This document shows positions 17,611-26,492 of a stretch of DNA of 64,000 nucleotides, in pieces (position 1 is the stretch's first letter; each line of letters begins with the position of its first letter). The notes below the pieces were generated by a model. It did no database searches. It was not told where the DNA came from and saw only the letters and a list, made by a program, of their open reading frames with translations. The position numbers and the translations under genes are program-made. This DNA comes from Azomonas agilis (lineage in GTDB: Bacteria > Pseudomonadota > Gammaproteobacteria > Pseudomonadales > Pseudomonadaceae), in assembly GCF_007830255.1 (NCBI RefSeq), contig NZ_VLKG01000004.1:62001-126000 (forward strand), written 5' to 3'.

Positions 17611-18852
17611 ATGACGAGCCGAAGGCTTTTGACCTCGCTTGAAACGGAGCCCATCGACGAATTAGCCTTTGATGGGCCTTTATCCCTCGACTCCCCTGAA
17701 TTAGAACGGCTGTTCATAGCGATTGCTCAGAATGCGGCAGAGCGTCGTGCAACGGGCCAAGAGGGGCATCCTTGGCACAGCATCAAGCTGATCCGCCAAG
17801 CACGGCTGGGAGCCTTGCGCTTACCCAAAGAACAGGGTGGAAGTGGCCTGAGTTTGCGCGAACTGTTCCAAGTGCTGATTCGTTTGGCCGAAGCTGATCC
17901 TGATGTAGCGCACATCCTGCGCGCTCATTACCTGCTGACCGACGAGTTTTTAAGTGCCCCGGCCAGTGCGCTGCGCAATGAACGACTGCAACGAGTGGCG
18001 GCTGGGCAACTCTTTGGTAATGCCTATACCGAATTGTCTTCTAAGCCCGTAGGCCACTATGAGTTTGAGACCCGCTTATCAGTGGATGGGGCGGGTTTCC
18101 GTTTGAACGGCAGCAAGTACTTCAGTACTGGAACACTGTATGCCGACTGGGTGTATGTAACGGCGGCGCTGGAGGATGGCACTCCGGTCGGGGTTGTTAT
18201 TCCGACGGACCGAATCGGCATTCGCATCTTGGATGACTGGGATGGGATCGGGCAAAAGTACACGGGCAGCGGTACAACCCTTTTCGACAACGTGCGGGTT
18301 GAAGCGGAGGAGGTGATTCGGCGCGATACCGCGAACCAATTTAACGCCCTAGCACAGCTCTTTCTGTATGGGGTCATTGCGGGTATTTTACGCAGCGTAG
18401 TCACTGATGCGGTGGCCTTATTGCACAGCCGCTCAAGGACGTTCAGTCATGCAGCGGCCAGTCAGCCGTCACAAGATCCGCAACTGCTACAGGTCGTGGG
18501 TGAGCTTTCCAGCAGCGCCTTTGCGGCGGAGGCCATTGTACTCGCCGCCGCCGATACACTGGATCAGGCCTTTATTTCTCGCGTTGATGGAGAAGTGAAT
18601 CCGCAACTGGGCCATGAGTCTTCATTGCGGGCGGCTCAGGCCAAAGTCAGTTTGGATGCTTTGGCTTTGCACGCCACCAGTTTGCTGTTTGAAGTGGGCG
18701 GTTCCTCGGCTACCCGTCAATCCGCACACTTGGATCGGCATTGGCGCAATGTGCGTACCCTAGCCTCACATAACCCATCGCTTTATAAGGCACGAGCTAT
18801 TGGTGATTATGAGGTCAATGGGCGTGAATTACCCCGCAACGCCTACTTCTAA
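17611..18852 (+). CDS. SfnB-like acyl-CoA-dehydrogenase-family oxidoreductase
   Basis: The start ATG 17611 is chosen for its GGAGGGTGA ribosome site five bases upstream; an ATG at 17593 overlapping the monooxygenase stop is the alternative. The product is 413 residues. Family features are LRLPKEQGGSGLSLRELF near the N-terminus, the middle strand LDDWDGIGQKYTGSGTTLFDNVRV and the C-terminal HLDRHWRNVRTLASHNPSLYK. It pairs with the DszA-like enzyme, much as DszC and DszA act in series, so it may perform an earlier S-oxidation. A 7-bp GC hairpin (18870-18887) follows the gene. Confidence 0.82.
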   Translation: MTSRRLLTSLETEPIDELAFDGPLSLDSPELERLFIAIAQNAAERRATGQEGHPWHSIKLIRQARLGALRLPKEQGGSGLSLRELFQVLIRLAEADPDVAHILRAHYLLTDEFLSAPASALRNERLQRVAAGQLFGNAYTELSSKPVGHYEFETRLSVDGAGFRLNGSKYFSTGTLYADWVYVTAALEDGTPVGVVIPTDRIGIRILDDWDGIGQKYTGSGTTLFDNVRVEAEEVIRRDTANQFNALAQLFLYGVIAGILRSVVTDAVALLHSRSRTFSHAAASQPSQDPQLLQVVGELSSSAFAAEAIVLAAADTLDQAFISRVDGEVNPQLGHESSLRAAQAKVSLDALALHATSLLFEVGGSSATRQSAHLDRHWRNVRTLASHNPSLYKARAIGDYEVNGRELPRNAYF

Positions 18853-18869
18853 TCCCGTTTCCATACGAG

Positions 18870-18887
18870 GCGACGCTTGTGCGTCGC
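18870..18887 (+). terminator. GC-rich hairpin after sfnB-like gene
   Basis: GCGACGC-TTGT-GCGTCGC forms a perfect stem directly after the coding region. There is no T-run, so it may stabilise the 3' end or end transcription weakly. Confidence 0.45.
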
Positions 18888-18993
18888 TCGTCAATGTTGA
18901 TCTGGCAACACAGGATCAACAGGCTGTGTGGCAGGCACCAACTGCATCGGGTTTTATCTACTAAAAATAGATATTAATCAATTAGTTAGTGTT

Positions 18994-19009
18994 TGGCACA
19001 AGGTCTGCA
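18994..19009 (+). promoter_or_regulatory. Sigma-54-type promoter of first transporter operon
   Basis: TGGCAC-AAGGT-CTGCA has GG and GC ten bases apart and a perfect -24 element. It lies about 80 bases before the start codon at 19088. Confidence 0.72.
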
Positions 19010-19058
19010 CACCTCCCACTTAGAGATGCCTTATGGCATGGAGCACACTTGAGTTAGA

Positions 19059-19074
19059 ACGGGCTTTAGCCCGT
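19059..19074 (+). promoter_or_regulatory. Leader hairpin next to ribosome site
   Basis: ACGGGCT-TT-AGCCCGT forms a tight stem ending two bases before the GGGAG ribosome site of the gene at 19088. It may affect translation initiation. The function is inference. Confidence 0.4.
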
Positions 19075-19087
19075 CGGGAGAACTGCT

Positions 19088-20035
19088 ATGAGCCTGTCTG
19101 AGCGGCCTTTGCCTAAGGCAAAGATTCAGCTTGAGGATACGTTGAAACTTTTAGAGCGATGGGCCACCGAAAAACCCGCGCAAATCGCCCTGTGTCATAA
19201 ACGGCGTGATCGCTGGAAAGCCTGGTCTTGGGTCGATGTGCAGCGGGAAGTTAAGCGTCTGGAAATCCTATTGCAGCGCCAAGGTTTTGGTTTCGGATCA
19301 CGCCTTGCATTCAGTGGAGCCTTAGAGCCGACCCTGATTTTACTGGCCCTCGCGGCCCGTTCTGCCGGGGGCGATGTCGTTTGCATTTCTCGACATATTC
19401 AAGGCCAAGCGCTGCACCAAGAGCTGCTGCATGTACAACCCAGCCACGGGTTTGTTCAAAGCCGTGAAGGGATTTCTCAGTGGTTAGAGGCCGCCCATGA
19501 TTTGCCTTATGAGCTGCCTATATTTTCTGTCCAGTCAGTGGCCCGTCAGCAAGGCCGCTGCCAAATACTGCCCCTCACCACACAGGATGCTGTTGCTGCT
19601 CAAGCCAAGGCATTGCCTTGGTCAGTCGTTCAGCACCAACACCTCCTTTGGGCAGAAGAGGGAACCGAGTGGCCCGAAGGCTTGGCTTTAGTGCTGCACC
19701 AAGGATTGCACGAGGGTATAGGGTTCGCCTTCCCTGAGAATACTGAATCCGCTTCCCGTGATCGCTGCGATATCAGGCCGGTGGGGGTAGTGATTTCAGA
19801 ACAGCGGCAGCGCGTGCTCAGTGCCGAAATAGAACAGCGCTTAGCCCCTAAGGGAAGTTGGTCTCGCCGTTTGAGTGACTGGGCCTTGGAGAATGCCCAC
19901 ATTAGGCCCGCCCGCTGGATTGCGACCCGCTTGTTCCGTTTGCTCGGGCTGCAACGCCTTAAGTTTATTCTCCCCAGTGATCAACCAACCTCATTAGCGC
20001 CGGTTCGTTGGATGGTACAGGAGCAAGCCGCATGA
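19088..20035 (+). CDS. Truncated, catalytically degenerate AMP-binding (acyl-CoA synthetase-like) protein
   Basis: A 315-residue protein with clear but partial likeness to long-chain acyl-CoA synthetases, which are normally over 550 residues. Residues 10-120 follow the N-terminal lobe (LERWATEKPAQIALCHKR, then WSWVDVQREVKRLEILL). Residues about 255-300 match the SxxRRLxDWAL...LLGLQRLKF segment that precedes the substrate pocket. The ATP-binding TSGTTGxPKG loop, the YGxTE motif and the whole C-terminal domain are absent, so ligase activity is not expected. The reading frame is clean and the stop overlaps the livG-like start (ATGA), which argues for a maintained partner of the transporter rather than a decayed gene. 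See the homologue at 30526. Confidence 0.7.
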   Translation: MSLSERPLPKAKIQLEDTLKLLERWATEKPAQIALCHKRRDRWKAWSWVDVQREVKRLEILLQRQGFGFGSRLAFSGALEPTLILLALAARSAGGDVVCISRHIQGQALHQELLHVQPSHGFVQSREGISQWLEAAHDLPYELPIFSVQSVARQQGRCQILPLTTQDAVAAQAKALPWSVVQHQHLLWAEEGTEWPEGLALVLHQGLHEGIGFAFPENTESASRDRCDIRPVGVVISEQRQRVLSAEIEQRLAPKGSWSRRLSDWALENAHIRPARWIATRLFRLLGLQRLKFILPSDQPTSLAPVRWMVQEQAA

Positions 20036-20814
20036 CTCCACAAATGGCAGAACCCATACTGCAAGTTCAGGCTATTTCCCTGTCTTTTAAAGGTGTCAAA
20101 GCCATCAATGACCTGTCCTTTTCAGTTCGACGGGGTGAGATTTGTGCGCTGATTGGCCCCAATGGAGCCGGCAAAAGTTCACTGCTGAATATTCTCAACG
20201 GCGTGTATCGACCAGACTCGGGGGAAGTGGTTTTTGAGCGTGAACACTTCCGCGGCATTCATCCCCTAGAAGCCGCACGGCGTGGCATTGGGCGCACCTT
20301 CCAAAACAATGCTTTGTTCAAAAAAATGACCGTGCTGGACAACCTACTCACAGGGCTGTCGCGGCATACACAGAGCGGTTTTTTTGCCCAAGCCCTAGGT
20401 CTGCCCCGTGCCCGCCACGAGGCACGGCAGTTTCGTGAGCGAGCGGAGAACATCCTAGAGTTTCTTGAACTGCAACCTTGGCGCAGTGTTGCGGTAGGCA
20501 AACTCGCTTACGGTCAGCAAAAACGAGTCGAACTGGGGCGGGCCTTGATCGCTGAACCTCGTTTGCTGTTGCTGGACGAACCCATGGCAGGGATGAACGC
20601 CGAGGAAAAGCACGAGATGAGCCGCTTCATTCTCGACATCAACCGCGATTTAGGAACCACAGTGGTGCTGATTGAGCACGACATTAAGGTGGTGATGGGC
20701 CTCTCCAACCATGTGGTGGTACTTGATTACGGGCGTAAGGTCGGAGATGGCACCCCGACTGAGGTGCAATCCAATCCTGAGGTGATTTCCGCTTACCTCG
20801 GCACTGTACATTGA
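20032..20814 (+). CDS. HAAT-type ABC transporter ATPase (LivG-like)
   Basis: The start is ATG 20032, overlapping the previous stop as ATGA with GGAG upstream, giving 260 residues. Walker A is GPNGAGKS near residues 43-50, the signature loop is YGQQKRVELGRAL and Walker B LLLLDEPMAGMN. The long insert and the C-terminal SNPEVISAYLG are typical of LivG, the ATPase of branched-chain amino-acid-type importers. It would power uptake with the membrane proteins encoded next. The setting suggests a sulfur-containing substrate rather than an amino acid. Confidence 0.9.
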   Translation: MTPQMAEPILQVQAISLSFKGVKAINDLSFSVRRGEICALIGPNGAGKSSLLNILNGVYRPDSGEVVFEREHFRGIHPLEAARRGIGRTFQNNALFKKMTVLDNLLTGLSRHTQSGFFAQALGLPRARHEARQFRERAENILEFLELQPWRSVAVGKLAYGQQKRVELGRALIAEPRLLLLDEPMAGMNAEEKHEMSRFILDINRDLGTTVVLIEHDIKVVMGLSNHVVVLDYGRKVGDGTPTEVQSNPEVISAYLGTVH

Positions 20815-20823
20815 GGGCGCACC

Positions 20824-21705
20824 ATGACTTTTTTTCTGGAAACGCTGATCGGCGGATTGCTGGCCGGAACCATGTACTCCTTGGTCGCCCTTGGGTTTGT
20901 GCTGATCTACAAAGCCAGCGGGGTGTTTAATTTTGCCCAAGGGGCCATGCTGCTGTTTGCCGCCCTAACCTTTGTCAGCTTGCAGGAGCAGGGGCTGCCC
21001 TTTGCGCTAGCCCTCATACTCACAGTGGTTGTGATGGCTTTAGGGGCCATCCTGATTGAGCGCACAGTGTTGCGTCCCTTGGTGAATCGCTCACAAATCA
21101 CGCTGTTTATGGCCACTCTGGGGCTGTCCTTTGTCATCGAGGGGCTAGCGCAGGGACTGATGGGCGCTCAAGTACGTGCCCTCGACTTAGGGATTGAGGA
21201 TGTGCCCTTATTTTGGGGCGATGTGATGGTCAGCCAATTTGATCTGGTGGCTGCCGCCACGGCTGCCCTTGTAGTGACGGTACTGGCCTTGCTGTTTAAC
21301 CGTACCCGCATTGGGGTGTCACTGCGGGCGGTGGCGGATGATACCCGTGCGGCCCTCTCCATCGGCATCAACCTTAACCGTATTTGGCAAATCGTCTGGG
21401 CGGTGGCGGGAATTTTGGGGTTAGTGGCGGGCCTGTTATGGGGTGCGCGCCAAGGCGTGCAGTTTTCCCTGTCACTGGTGGTACTCAAAGCCTTACCCGT
21501 TTTAATCATCGGCGGCTTCACTTCCATTGGCGGCGCTATTGTCGGTGGCCTGATTGTGGGCGCGGCTGAAAATCTCGCGGAGGTGTACATCGGGCCTTAT
21601 ATCGGGGGCGGTATTACGCCTTGGTTTGCCTATGTCCTCGCCATCGTTTTTCTCTACATTCGTCCGGCGGGGTTGTTTGGCGAACCGGCTATCGAACGGG
21701 TATAA
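20824..21705 (+). CDS. HAAT-type ABC transporter permease (LivH-like)
   Basis: A 293-residue integral membrane protein with about eight hydrophobic segments. The LivH opening GLLAGTMYSLVALGFVLIYKASG and the conserved GAxxAGGLI-type segment near 240 (TSIGGAIVGGLIVGAAENL) are present. It follows the ATPase by nine bases. It should form a heterodimer with the LivM-like permease encoded downstream. Confidence 0.9.
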   Translation: MTFFLETLIGGLLAGTMYSLVALGFVLIYKASGVFNFAQGAMLLFAALTFVSLQEQGLPFALALILTVVVMALGAILIERTVLRPLVNRSQITLFMATLGLSFVIEGLAQGLMGAQVRALDLGIEDVPLFWGDVMVSQFDLVAAATAALVVTVLALLFNRTRIGVSLRAVADDTRAALSIGINLNRIWQIVWAVAGILGLVAGLLWGARQGVQFSLSLVVLKALPVLIIGGFTSIGGAIVGGLIVGAAENLAEVYIGPYIGGGITPWFAYVLAIVFLYIRPAGLFGEPAIERV

Positions 21706-21709
21706 CCTT

Positions 21710-22774
21710 ATGAATCAGCATTCCCATAGCCTGCCTGCCAGTTACGACGCTGCCCCCCTTGAGTTGACTCGACGCGCTTGGCCTTGGCCGCTACTCACCC
21801 TGCTGCTGGTGGCTTTTGTCTTAATCCCTGTGCTCGGTGATGATTATTGGCTCAACGCTATTTTGATCCCGTTTTTAATACTGTCCTTGGCCGGACTTGG
21901 TCTTAATCTTCTAACCGGCTACACCGGACAAACTTCTGTAGGCGCAGCGGGTTTTATGGCGGTTGGAGCCTTTGCTACCTATAGCCTGTTATTGCGCGTA
22001 CCCGGATTGCCTCTGCCTTTGGCTTTAGTCGGTGGTGGGATCATTGCCGCAGGTGTTGGTTTTGTGTTTGGCATTCCCAGTAACCGCATCAAAGGGTTTT
22101 ACCTGATGGTGACCACCCTTGCGGCGCAGTTCTTCCTCGAATGGGTCTTCACTAAGTTTCCGTGGTTTTACAACTACGCTTCCTCTGGAACCATTAGTGC
22201 GCCGCGTTTGGAACTGTTTGGCTACGACCTGCACAGCCCTTTAGGGCGCTATCTGTTGGTACTCACCAGTGTTGTGCTCTTGACATGGATCGCCGTCAAC
22301 CTCGTGCGCAGCCAAATTGGCCGGAATTGGATGGCCATTCGTGATATGGACACCGCCGCCGCTGTGATTGGTATCTCAGTGGATCGCCATAAACGCTTAG
22401 CCTTTGCTGTCAGCTCGTTTTATTTAGGCGTAGCCGGAGCACTTTGGGCCTTTGCGTACTTAGGTACGGCCAGCGCCAGCAGCTTTGACATCAATCGTTC
22501 CTTTCAGATTTTGTTCATCATCATCATCGGTGGCATGGGCAGCATTGCGGGCAACTTTATCGGCGCAGCTTTTATCAGTCTGCTGCCGCTGTTGCTTAAC
22601 CAGATCGGACAAGGGCTTTTGAGCGGCATGGTGGATGCGGGCCAACTGCAAAACCTGCAAAAAATCATCTTTGGCATGCTGATTATTTGGTTTTTGGTCA
22701 AGGAGCCTGAAGGCTTAATTCGTTTACTGGCCAATCTGGGTGAACGACTGAAAGCTTGGCCGCTGAGATTCTAA
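21710..22774 (+). CDS. HAAT-type ABC transporter permease (LivM-like)
   Basis: The true start is most likely ATG 21710, four bases after the livH-like stop, giving 354 residues; the longer frame runs through livH. Conserved LivM features are LAGLGLNLLTGYTGQTSVGAAGFMAVG near residue 65 and the loop GRNWMAIRDMDTAAAVIGI between later helices, which contacts the ATPase. It works with the LivH-like permease. A hairpin with a short T-run lies after the stop. Confidence 0.9.
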   Translation: MNQHSHSLPASYDAAPLELTRRAWPWPLLTLLLVAFVLIPVLGDDYWLNAILIPFLILSLAGLGLNLLTGYTGQTSVGAAGFMAVGAFATYSLLLRVPGLPLPLALVGGGIIAAGVGFVFGIPSNRIKGFYLMVTTLAAQFFLEWVFTKFPWFYNYASSGTISAPRLELFGYDLHSPLGRYLLVLTSVVLLTWIAVNLVRSQIGRNWMAIRDMDTAAAVIGISVDRHKRLAFAVSSFYLGVAGALWAFAYLGTASASSFDINRSFQILFIIIIGGMGSIAGNFIGAAFISLLPLLLNQIGQGLLSGMVDAGQLQNLQKIIFGMLIIWFLVKEPEGLIRLLANLGERLKAWPLRF

Positions 22775-22777
22775 GTT

Positions 22778-22813
22778 TCAGCCGCCAGCCTTACCGCGAG
22801 CGGCTGAGTTTTT
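22778..22813 (+). terminator. Intra-operon hairpin with T-run after livM-like gene
   Basis: The stem TCAGCCGC (22778-22785) pairs with GCGGCTGA (22800-22807) and is followed by five T residues. It sits between the permease and the first binding-protein gene. It may be a partial terminator, or a processing site that changes binding-protein level relative to the permeases. Confidence 0.55.
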
Positions 22814-22844
22814 CCCCTAAAACGCCCTGATTTTGGAAACATCC

Positions 22845-24185
22845 ATGCATTTACCTCTCAAGCATAAACTGGCTACGGTACTGCTCGTCCTCAGTACCGC
22901 TAACGCTGTGTCGAATACGGCCTTAGCCGCCACCAACGAACAGTTTTTTCCCCTCGCCAACTATCGAGTTGGGGCTTACGCCTCCAGCGGTATTCCGGTG
23001 TGGGCGGGCATGATTGACTATCTGCGCTATATCAATGAGGTCGAAGGCGGCATCAACGGTGTCAAGCTGGTGTGGCAGGAATGCGAAACCGAATGGACGG
23101 CTGAAAAAGGCATCGAATGTTACGAGCGCTTTAAAAATGGTCTCAATGGTGCGCCGGTGGCGGTTTATCAACCCAACGGAGCCCCAGCGGCCTATGCGTT
23201 AGCGGATAAAGCCGCCGCCGACAAAATTCCGCTGATTACCCTCGGCTATGGCCGCACAGAGGCTACTGACGGTAGCGTCTTTCCCTACAATTTCCCAGTA
23301 ATGCTGACCTTCTACAGCGAAGCCTCCGCCGTCATTAACTACATTGCCCAGCGTGAAGGTGGGCTGGATCGGCTTAAAGGTAAGAAGATTGCCACGGTTT
23401 ACCACGATTCTGCCTACGGGCGAGAAACCCAAAGCCCGCTGGCCTTGTTAGCGGAAAAGTACGGCTTTGAGAATATTCAAATTCCGGTGGCCGATCCGGG
23501 CAATGAGCAGTCAGCCCAGTGGCGACAAGTACGCCAACTCAAGCCGGATTGGGTTTTTCTGCGCACTTGGGGCGTTTCTACCCCCGTAGCCATTAAAACT
23601 GCGGCGCGCTTTGGGTTCCCAGTGGAGCGCATTATTGGCGATATTTGGGCCAGTTCGGATGAGGACGTATTACCGACCGGCGAGGCGGGTAAAGGGTATT
23701 TAGCACTCACACCCTATCCCGGTGGCTCTGAGTTTGAGATCCACAAAAGGATTAAGCAGCACATCCTAGACCAAGGCAAAAGTGACCTCAAAGACCCGAA
23801 AAGCTTTGGCAGCGTTTATTACAACTCCGGCCTTGTGAATGCGGCCATTGCGGTTGAGGCCATTCGGGCGGGCCAACAGAAATTTGGCCATCGTCCGCTG
23901 AATGGCGAGGAAGGGCGCTGGGGCTTAGAACACCTGAACATCGACGAGGCCCGTCTCAAAGCCATAGGGTTCTACGGTCTGATGCAGCCTCTCAAGCTAT
24001 CTTGCTCCGACCATGAAGGCGGTGGCGCGGCCAAGGTACAGCAGTGGGATGGCAGCCGCTGGACGCTGATCACCGACTGGGTGCAAGCCGACCGCGAAAC
24101 GCTGCGGCCATTAATCGAAGCCAAATCCAACGCTTATGCCAAAGAAAAAGGCATCACTCCGCGTTCCTGTGCCAGCGAAGATTGA
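22845..24185 (+). CDS. Periplasmic substrate-binding protein of HAAT ABC transporter (copy 1)
   Basis: The start ATG 22845 has GGAAAC upstream and gives 446 residues. The signal peptide ends near NTALAATNEQ. The Peripla_BP_6 fold is indicated by GGINGVKLVWQECETEW near residue 70 and the second lobe motif KGKKIATVYHDSAYGRE. The C-terminal sequence LSCSDHEGGGAAKVQQWDG is shared by all three binding proteins here. It is about two-thirds to three-quarters identical by eye to copy 2 just downstream, a recent tandem duplication. The ligand is unknown. Confidence 0.88.
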   Translation: MHLPLKHKLATVLLVLSTANAVSNTALAATNEQFFPLANYRVGAYASSGIPVWAGMIDYLRYINEVEGGINGVKLVWQECETEWTAEKGIECYERFKNGLNGAPVAVYQPNGAPAAYALADKAAADKIPLITLGYGRTEATDGSVFPYNFPVMLTFYSEASAVINYIAQREGGLDRLKGKKIATVYHDSAYGRETQSPLALLAEKYGFENIQIPVADPGNEQSAQWRQVRQLKPDWVFLRTWGVSTPVAIKTAARFGFPVERIIGDIWASSDEDVLPTGEAGKGYLALTPYPGGSEFEIHKRIKQHILDQGKSDLKDPKSFGSVYYNSGLVNAAIAVEAIRAGQQKFGHRPLNGEEGRWGLEHLNIDEARLKAIGFYGLMQPLKLSCSDHEGGGAAKVQQWDGSRWTLITDWVQADRETLRPLIEAKSNAYAKEKGITPRSCASED

Positions 24186-24264
24186 AACACCTCACTTTCC
24201 CTCAACCCGACCACGGGACAGGAGTAACCCAACAACTACTGTAAACCTCTGGAAGTAACCCATC

Positions 24265-25605
24265 ATGCACAACTCTGTACGCCGCGTTTTTGTCGGTGTT
24301 GCCCTAAGCCTTAGCTTGCAAACCCCGCTGATCAGCCTAGTCCAAGCGGCTCCCAATGAGCAGTTTGTTCCACTGGCTACCTATCGGGTTGGCCCCTATG
24401 CCTCCAGCGGCATTCCCTGGTGGGCCGGTACGCTGGATTACTTGCGCTACATCAACGAGGTAGAAGGCGGCATCAATGGAGTCAAAATCGCGTGGCAAGA
24501 ATGCGAGACCGAATGGAGCACCGACCGCATCGTCGAGTGCTACGAGCGCTATAAAAACGGCAAAGACGGTGCGCCGGTTGCCTTCTTTCTCACCCACAGC
24601 ACTCCTGCTTCCTATGCTTTGATGGAGAAAGGAGCCGCCGACAAAATCCCCTTGATTGACCCCGCCGGTGGCCGCACCGAATCCAGCGATGGCCGTGTGT
24701 TCCCCTATGCCTTTCCGCTGCTTTTGACCTATTACGGCCAAGCTTCCGTAGGCATTAACTACATTGCCCAGCGTGAAGGGGGCTTTGACAAACTCAAGGG
24801 TAAGAAGATAGTCACGGTTTATCATGATTCCTCCTACGGTCGGGAAACCCAAGCCGCCATTGAGCTGTTAGCAAACAAATACGGCTTTGAGAACATTCAA
24901 ATTCCGGTGGCCCATCCCGGCAACGAACAATCGGTGCAATGGCGGCAGGTACGCCAATTGCAACCTGATTGGGTCTTTCTCAGGACTTGGGGTGTATCCA
25001 CTCCGGTAGCCATTAAAACTGCCGCCCGCTTTGGTTTTCCGGTGGATCGCATTATCGGCGATGTCTGGGCGGGCTCTGAGGCGGATGTCATTCCCGCTGG
25101 CCCTGCGGCTAAAGGCTATCAAGCGCTGGCTCCCTTTCCCGGTGGGGATAGCTTTGAAATCCACCAACGCTTACGCGAGCATATTCTGAATAAGGGCAAA
25201 AGCGACCTTAAAGACCTGAGCTATTTTGGCAAGGTCTATTACAACATTGGCCTAGTCAACGCGGCCATTGTGGTGGAGGCCCTGCGGGCAGGCCAAGCTC
25301 ACTTCGGCCATCGGCCCTTGAATGGTGAGGAGGGACGTTGGGCCTTTGAGCATCTCAACGTGGATGAGCAGCGCCTGAAACAGATCGGCTTTAGTGGCCT
25401 GCTGCAACCCTTGCAAGTGACCTGTGCCGACCACGAAGGCGGTGGCGCGGCCCGTGTACAACAATGGGATGGAGAAAAATGGGTGTTAGTCAGCGATTGG
25501 ATACAGGCCGACCGTGAAACACTGCAACCCCTGATTGAGGCCAAGTCCGCCGCTTACGCCCAAGAAAAAGGCATCACCCCGCGCCATTGCCAAGCCGAAC
25601 GCTAG
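24265..25605 (+). CDS. Periplasmic substrate-binding protein of HAAT ABC transporter (copy 2)
   Basis: A 446-residue paralogue of the preceding gene. The signal peptide ends around LVQAAPNEQ. Large blocks are identical to copy 1, such as YASSGIP, EVEGGINGVK and TWGVSTPVAIKTAARFGFPV. Differences cluster where the ligand pocket is expected, for example FLTHSTPASYALMEKG against YQPNGAPAAYALADKA. Two receptors feeding one transporter would widen the substrate range. This is inference from sequence pattern only. Confidence 0.88.
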   Translation: MHNSVRRVFVGVALSLSLQTPLISLVQAAPNEQFVPLATYRVGPYASSGIPWWAGTLDYLRYINEVEGGINGVKIAWQECETEWSTDRIVECYERYKNGKDGAPVAFFLTHSTPASYALMEKGAADKIPLIDPAGGRTESSDGRVFPYAFPLLLTYYGQASVGINYIAQREGGFDKLKGKKIVTVYHDSSYGRETQAAIELLANKYGFENIQIPVAHPGNEQSVQWRQVRQLQPDWVFLRTWGVSTPVAIKTAARFGFPVDRIIGDVWAGSEADVIPAGPAAKGYQALAPFPGGDSFEIHQRLREHILNKGKSDLKDLSYFGKVYYNIGLVNAAIVVEALRAGQAHFGHRPLNGEEGRWAFEHLNVDEQRLKQIGFSGLLQPLQVTCADHEGGGAARVQQWDGEKWVLVSDWIQADRETLQPLIEAKSAAYAQEKGITPRHCQAER

Positions 25606-25676
25606 ATCATCCACCTTAACAGAGAGGAGCCTTGCTTACTGTGGTTCCTCCCCGTTTTTTGATCCAAGGAACCCCC

Positions 25677-26447
25677 ATGAATACGCAACCCCAAACAGCT
25701 CCCAGCCGTCTATTAGCTGTTCACGACATTGAAGTCATTTACGATGGCGCAATTCTCGGCGTGGCAGGTGTCTCGTTGCACGTCGATCAAGGCGGCATCG
25801 TGGCGTTACTGGGCGCAAACGGTGCTGGTAAAAGTACCACCCTAAAGGCCATTTCAGGTTTAGTCCAAGCTGATCGAGCACAAATTAGTCGCGGTCACAT
25901 TCAGTTTTTAGGTGAAGATACGGCCGGTATTGCGCCCAATGTGCTGGCACGGCGGGGCATTGTCCATGTGCTGGAGGGTCGCCATGTGTTTGCCCATTTG
26001 ACCGTTGAGGAGAATCTGCGCAGCGGTGGATTTTTACGCCGCCCCAGCCGACAAACCCTAGAACAAGAGCTGGAACGCATCTATGCGTGGTTCCCACGCC
26101 TTAAAGTCAAACGCAGGACGGCAGCGGGACTGACTTCGGGGGGAGAACAGCAGATGCTGGCCATTGGTCGAGCGCTGATGACTCAACCTACCCTAGTGCT
26201 ACTGGATGAGCCGTCAATGGGATTGGCTCCGATCATTGTTGAGGAGATTTTCGACATCGTTGCAGAGCTCAATCACAAGGAAGGTATGAGCTTTCTGGTG
26301 GCGGAGCAGAATATCAACGTTGCTTTGCGCCACGCACACTATGCCTACATCCTTGAAAACGGCCATGTTGTCAGTGAGGGTGCAGCGCAAGACTTGGCCG
26401 CTCGGGAAGATTTACAGCACTTTTACCTTGGTGGTCAGGTCAGCTAA
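25677..26447 (+). CDS. HAAT-type ABC transporter ATPase (LivF-like)
   Basis: The start ATG 25677 follows an AAGGA ribosome site, giving 256 residues. Walker A is GANGAGKS, the signature loop TSGGEQQMLAIGRALM and Walker B LVLLDEPSMGLAP, all typical of LivF. It is the second ATPase of the first transporter. The second transporter cluster (31701-35915) has no LivF-like gene, so this protein may serve both. A GC-rich hairpin (26462-26477) separates it from the convergent sfnB-like gene. Confidence 0.9.
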   Translation: MNTQPQTAPSRLLAVHDIEVIYDGAILGVAGVSLHVDQGGIVALLGANGAGKSTTLKAISGLVQADRAQISRGHIQFLGEDTAGIAPNVLARRGIVHVLEGRHVFAHLTVEENLRSGGFLRRPSRQTLEQELERIYAWFPRLKVKRRTAAGLTSGGEQQMLAIGRALMTQPTLVLLDEPSMGLAPIIVEEIFDIVAELNHKEGMSFLVAEQNINVALRHAHYAYILENGHVVSEGAAQDLAAREDLQHFYLGGQVS

Positions 26448-26461
26448 GCACTAAACAAGGA

Positions 26462-26477
26462 CGGCGCAAACGCGCCG
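26462..26477. terminator. Hairpin between convergent livF-like and sfnB-like genes
   Basis: CGGCGC-AAAC-GCGCCG is a perfect stem located between two converging stop codons. It has no T-run on the plus side. A shared transcription boundary is likely. Confidence 0.5.
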
Positions 26478-26492
26478 CCCATCAAATACCGC

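Noticed and set aside
19088-20035. Interpretation as a frameshifted pseudogene of an acyl-CoA synthetase
   Set aside because: No remainder of the ligase is found in any frame downstream, the frame is clean, and the second operon has a similar shortened gene in the same place.
21554-21709. Upstream extension of the first LivM-like gene
   Set aside because: It overlaps the end of livH in another frame and has no ribosome site; ATG 21710 directly after the livH stop fits family length.
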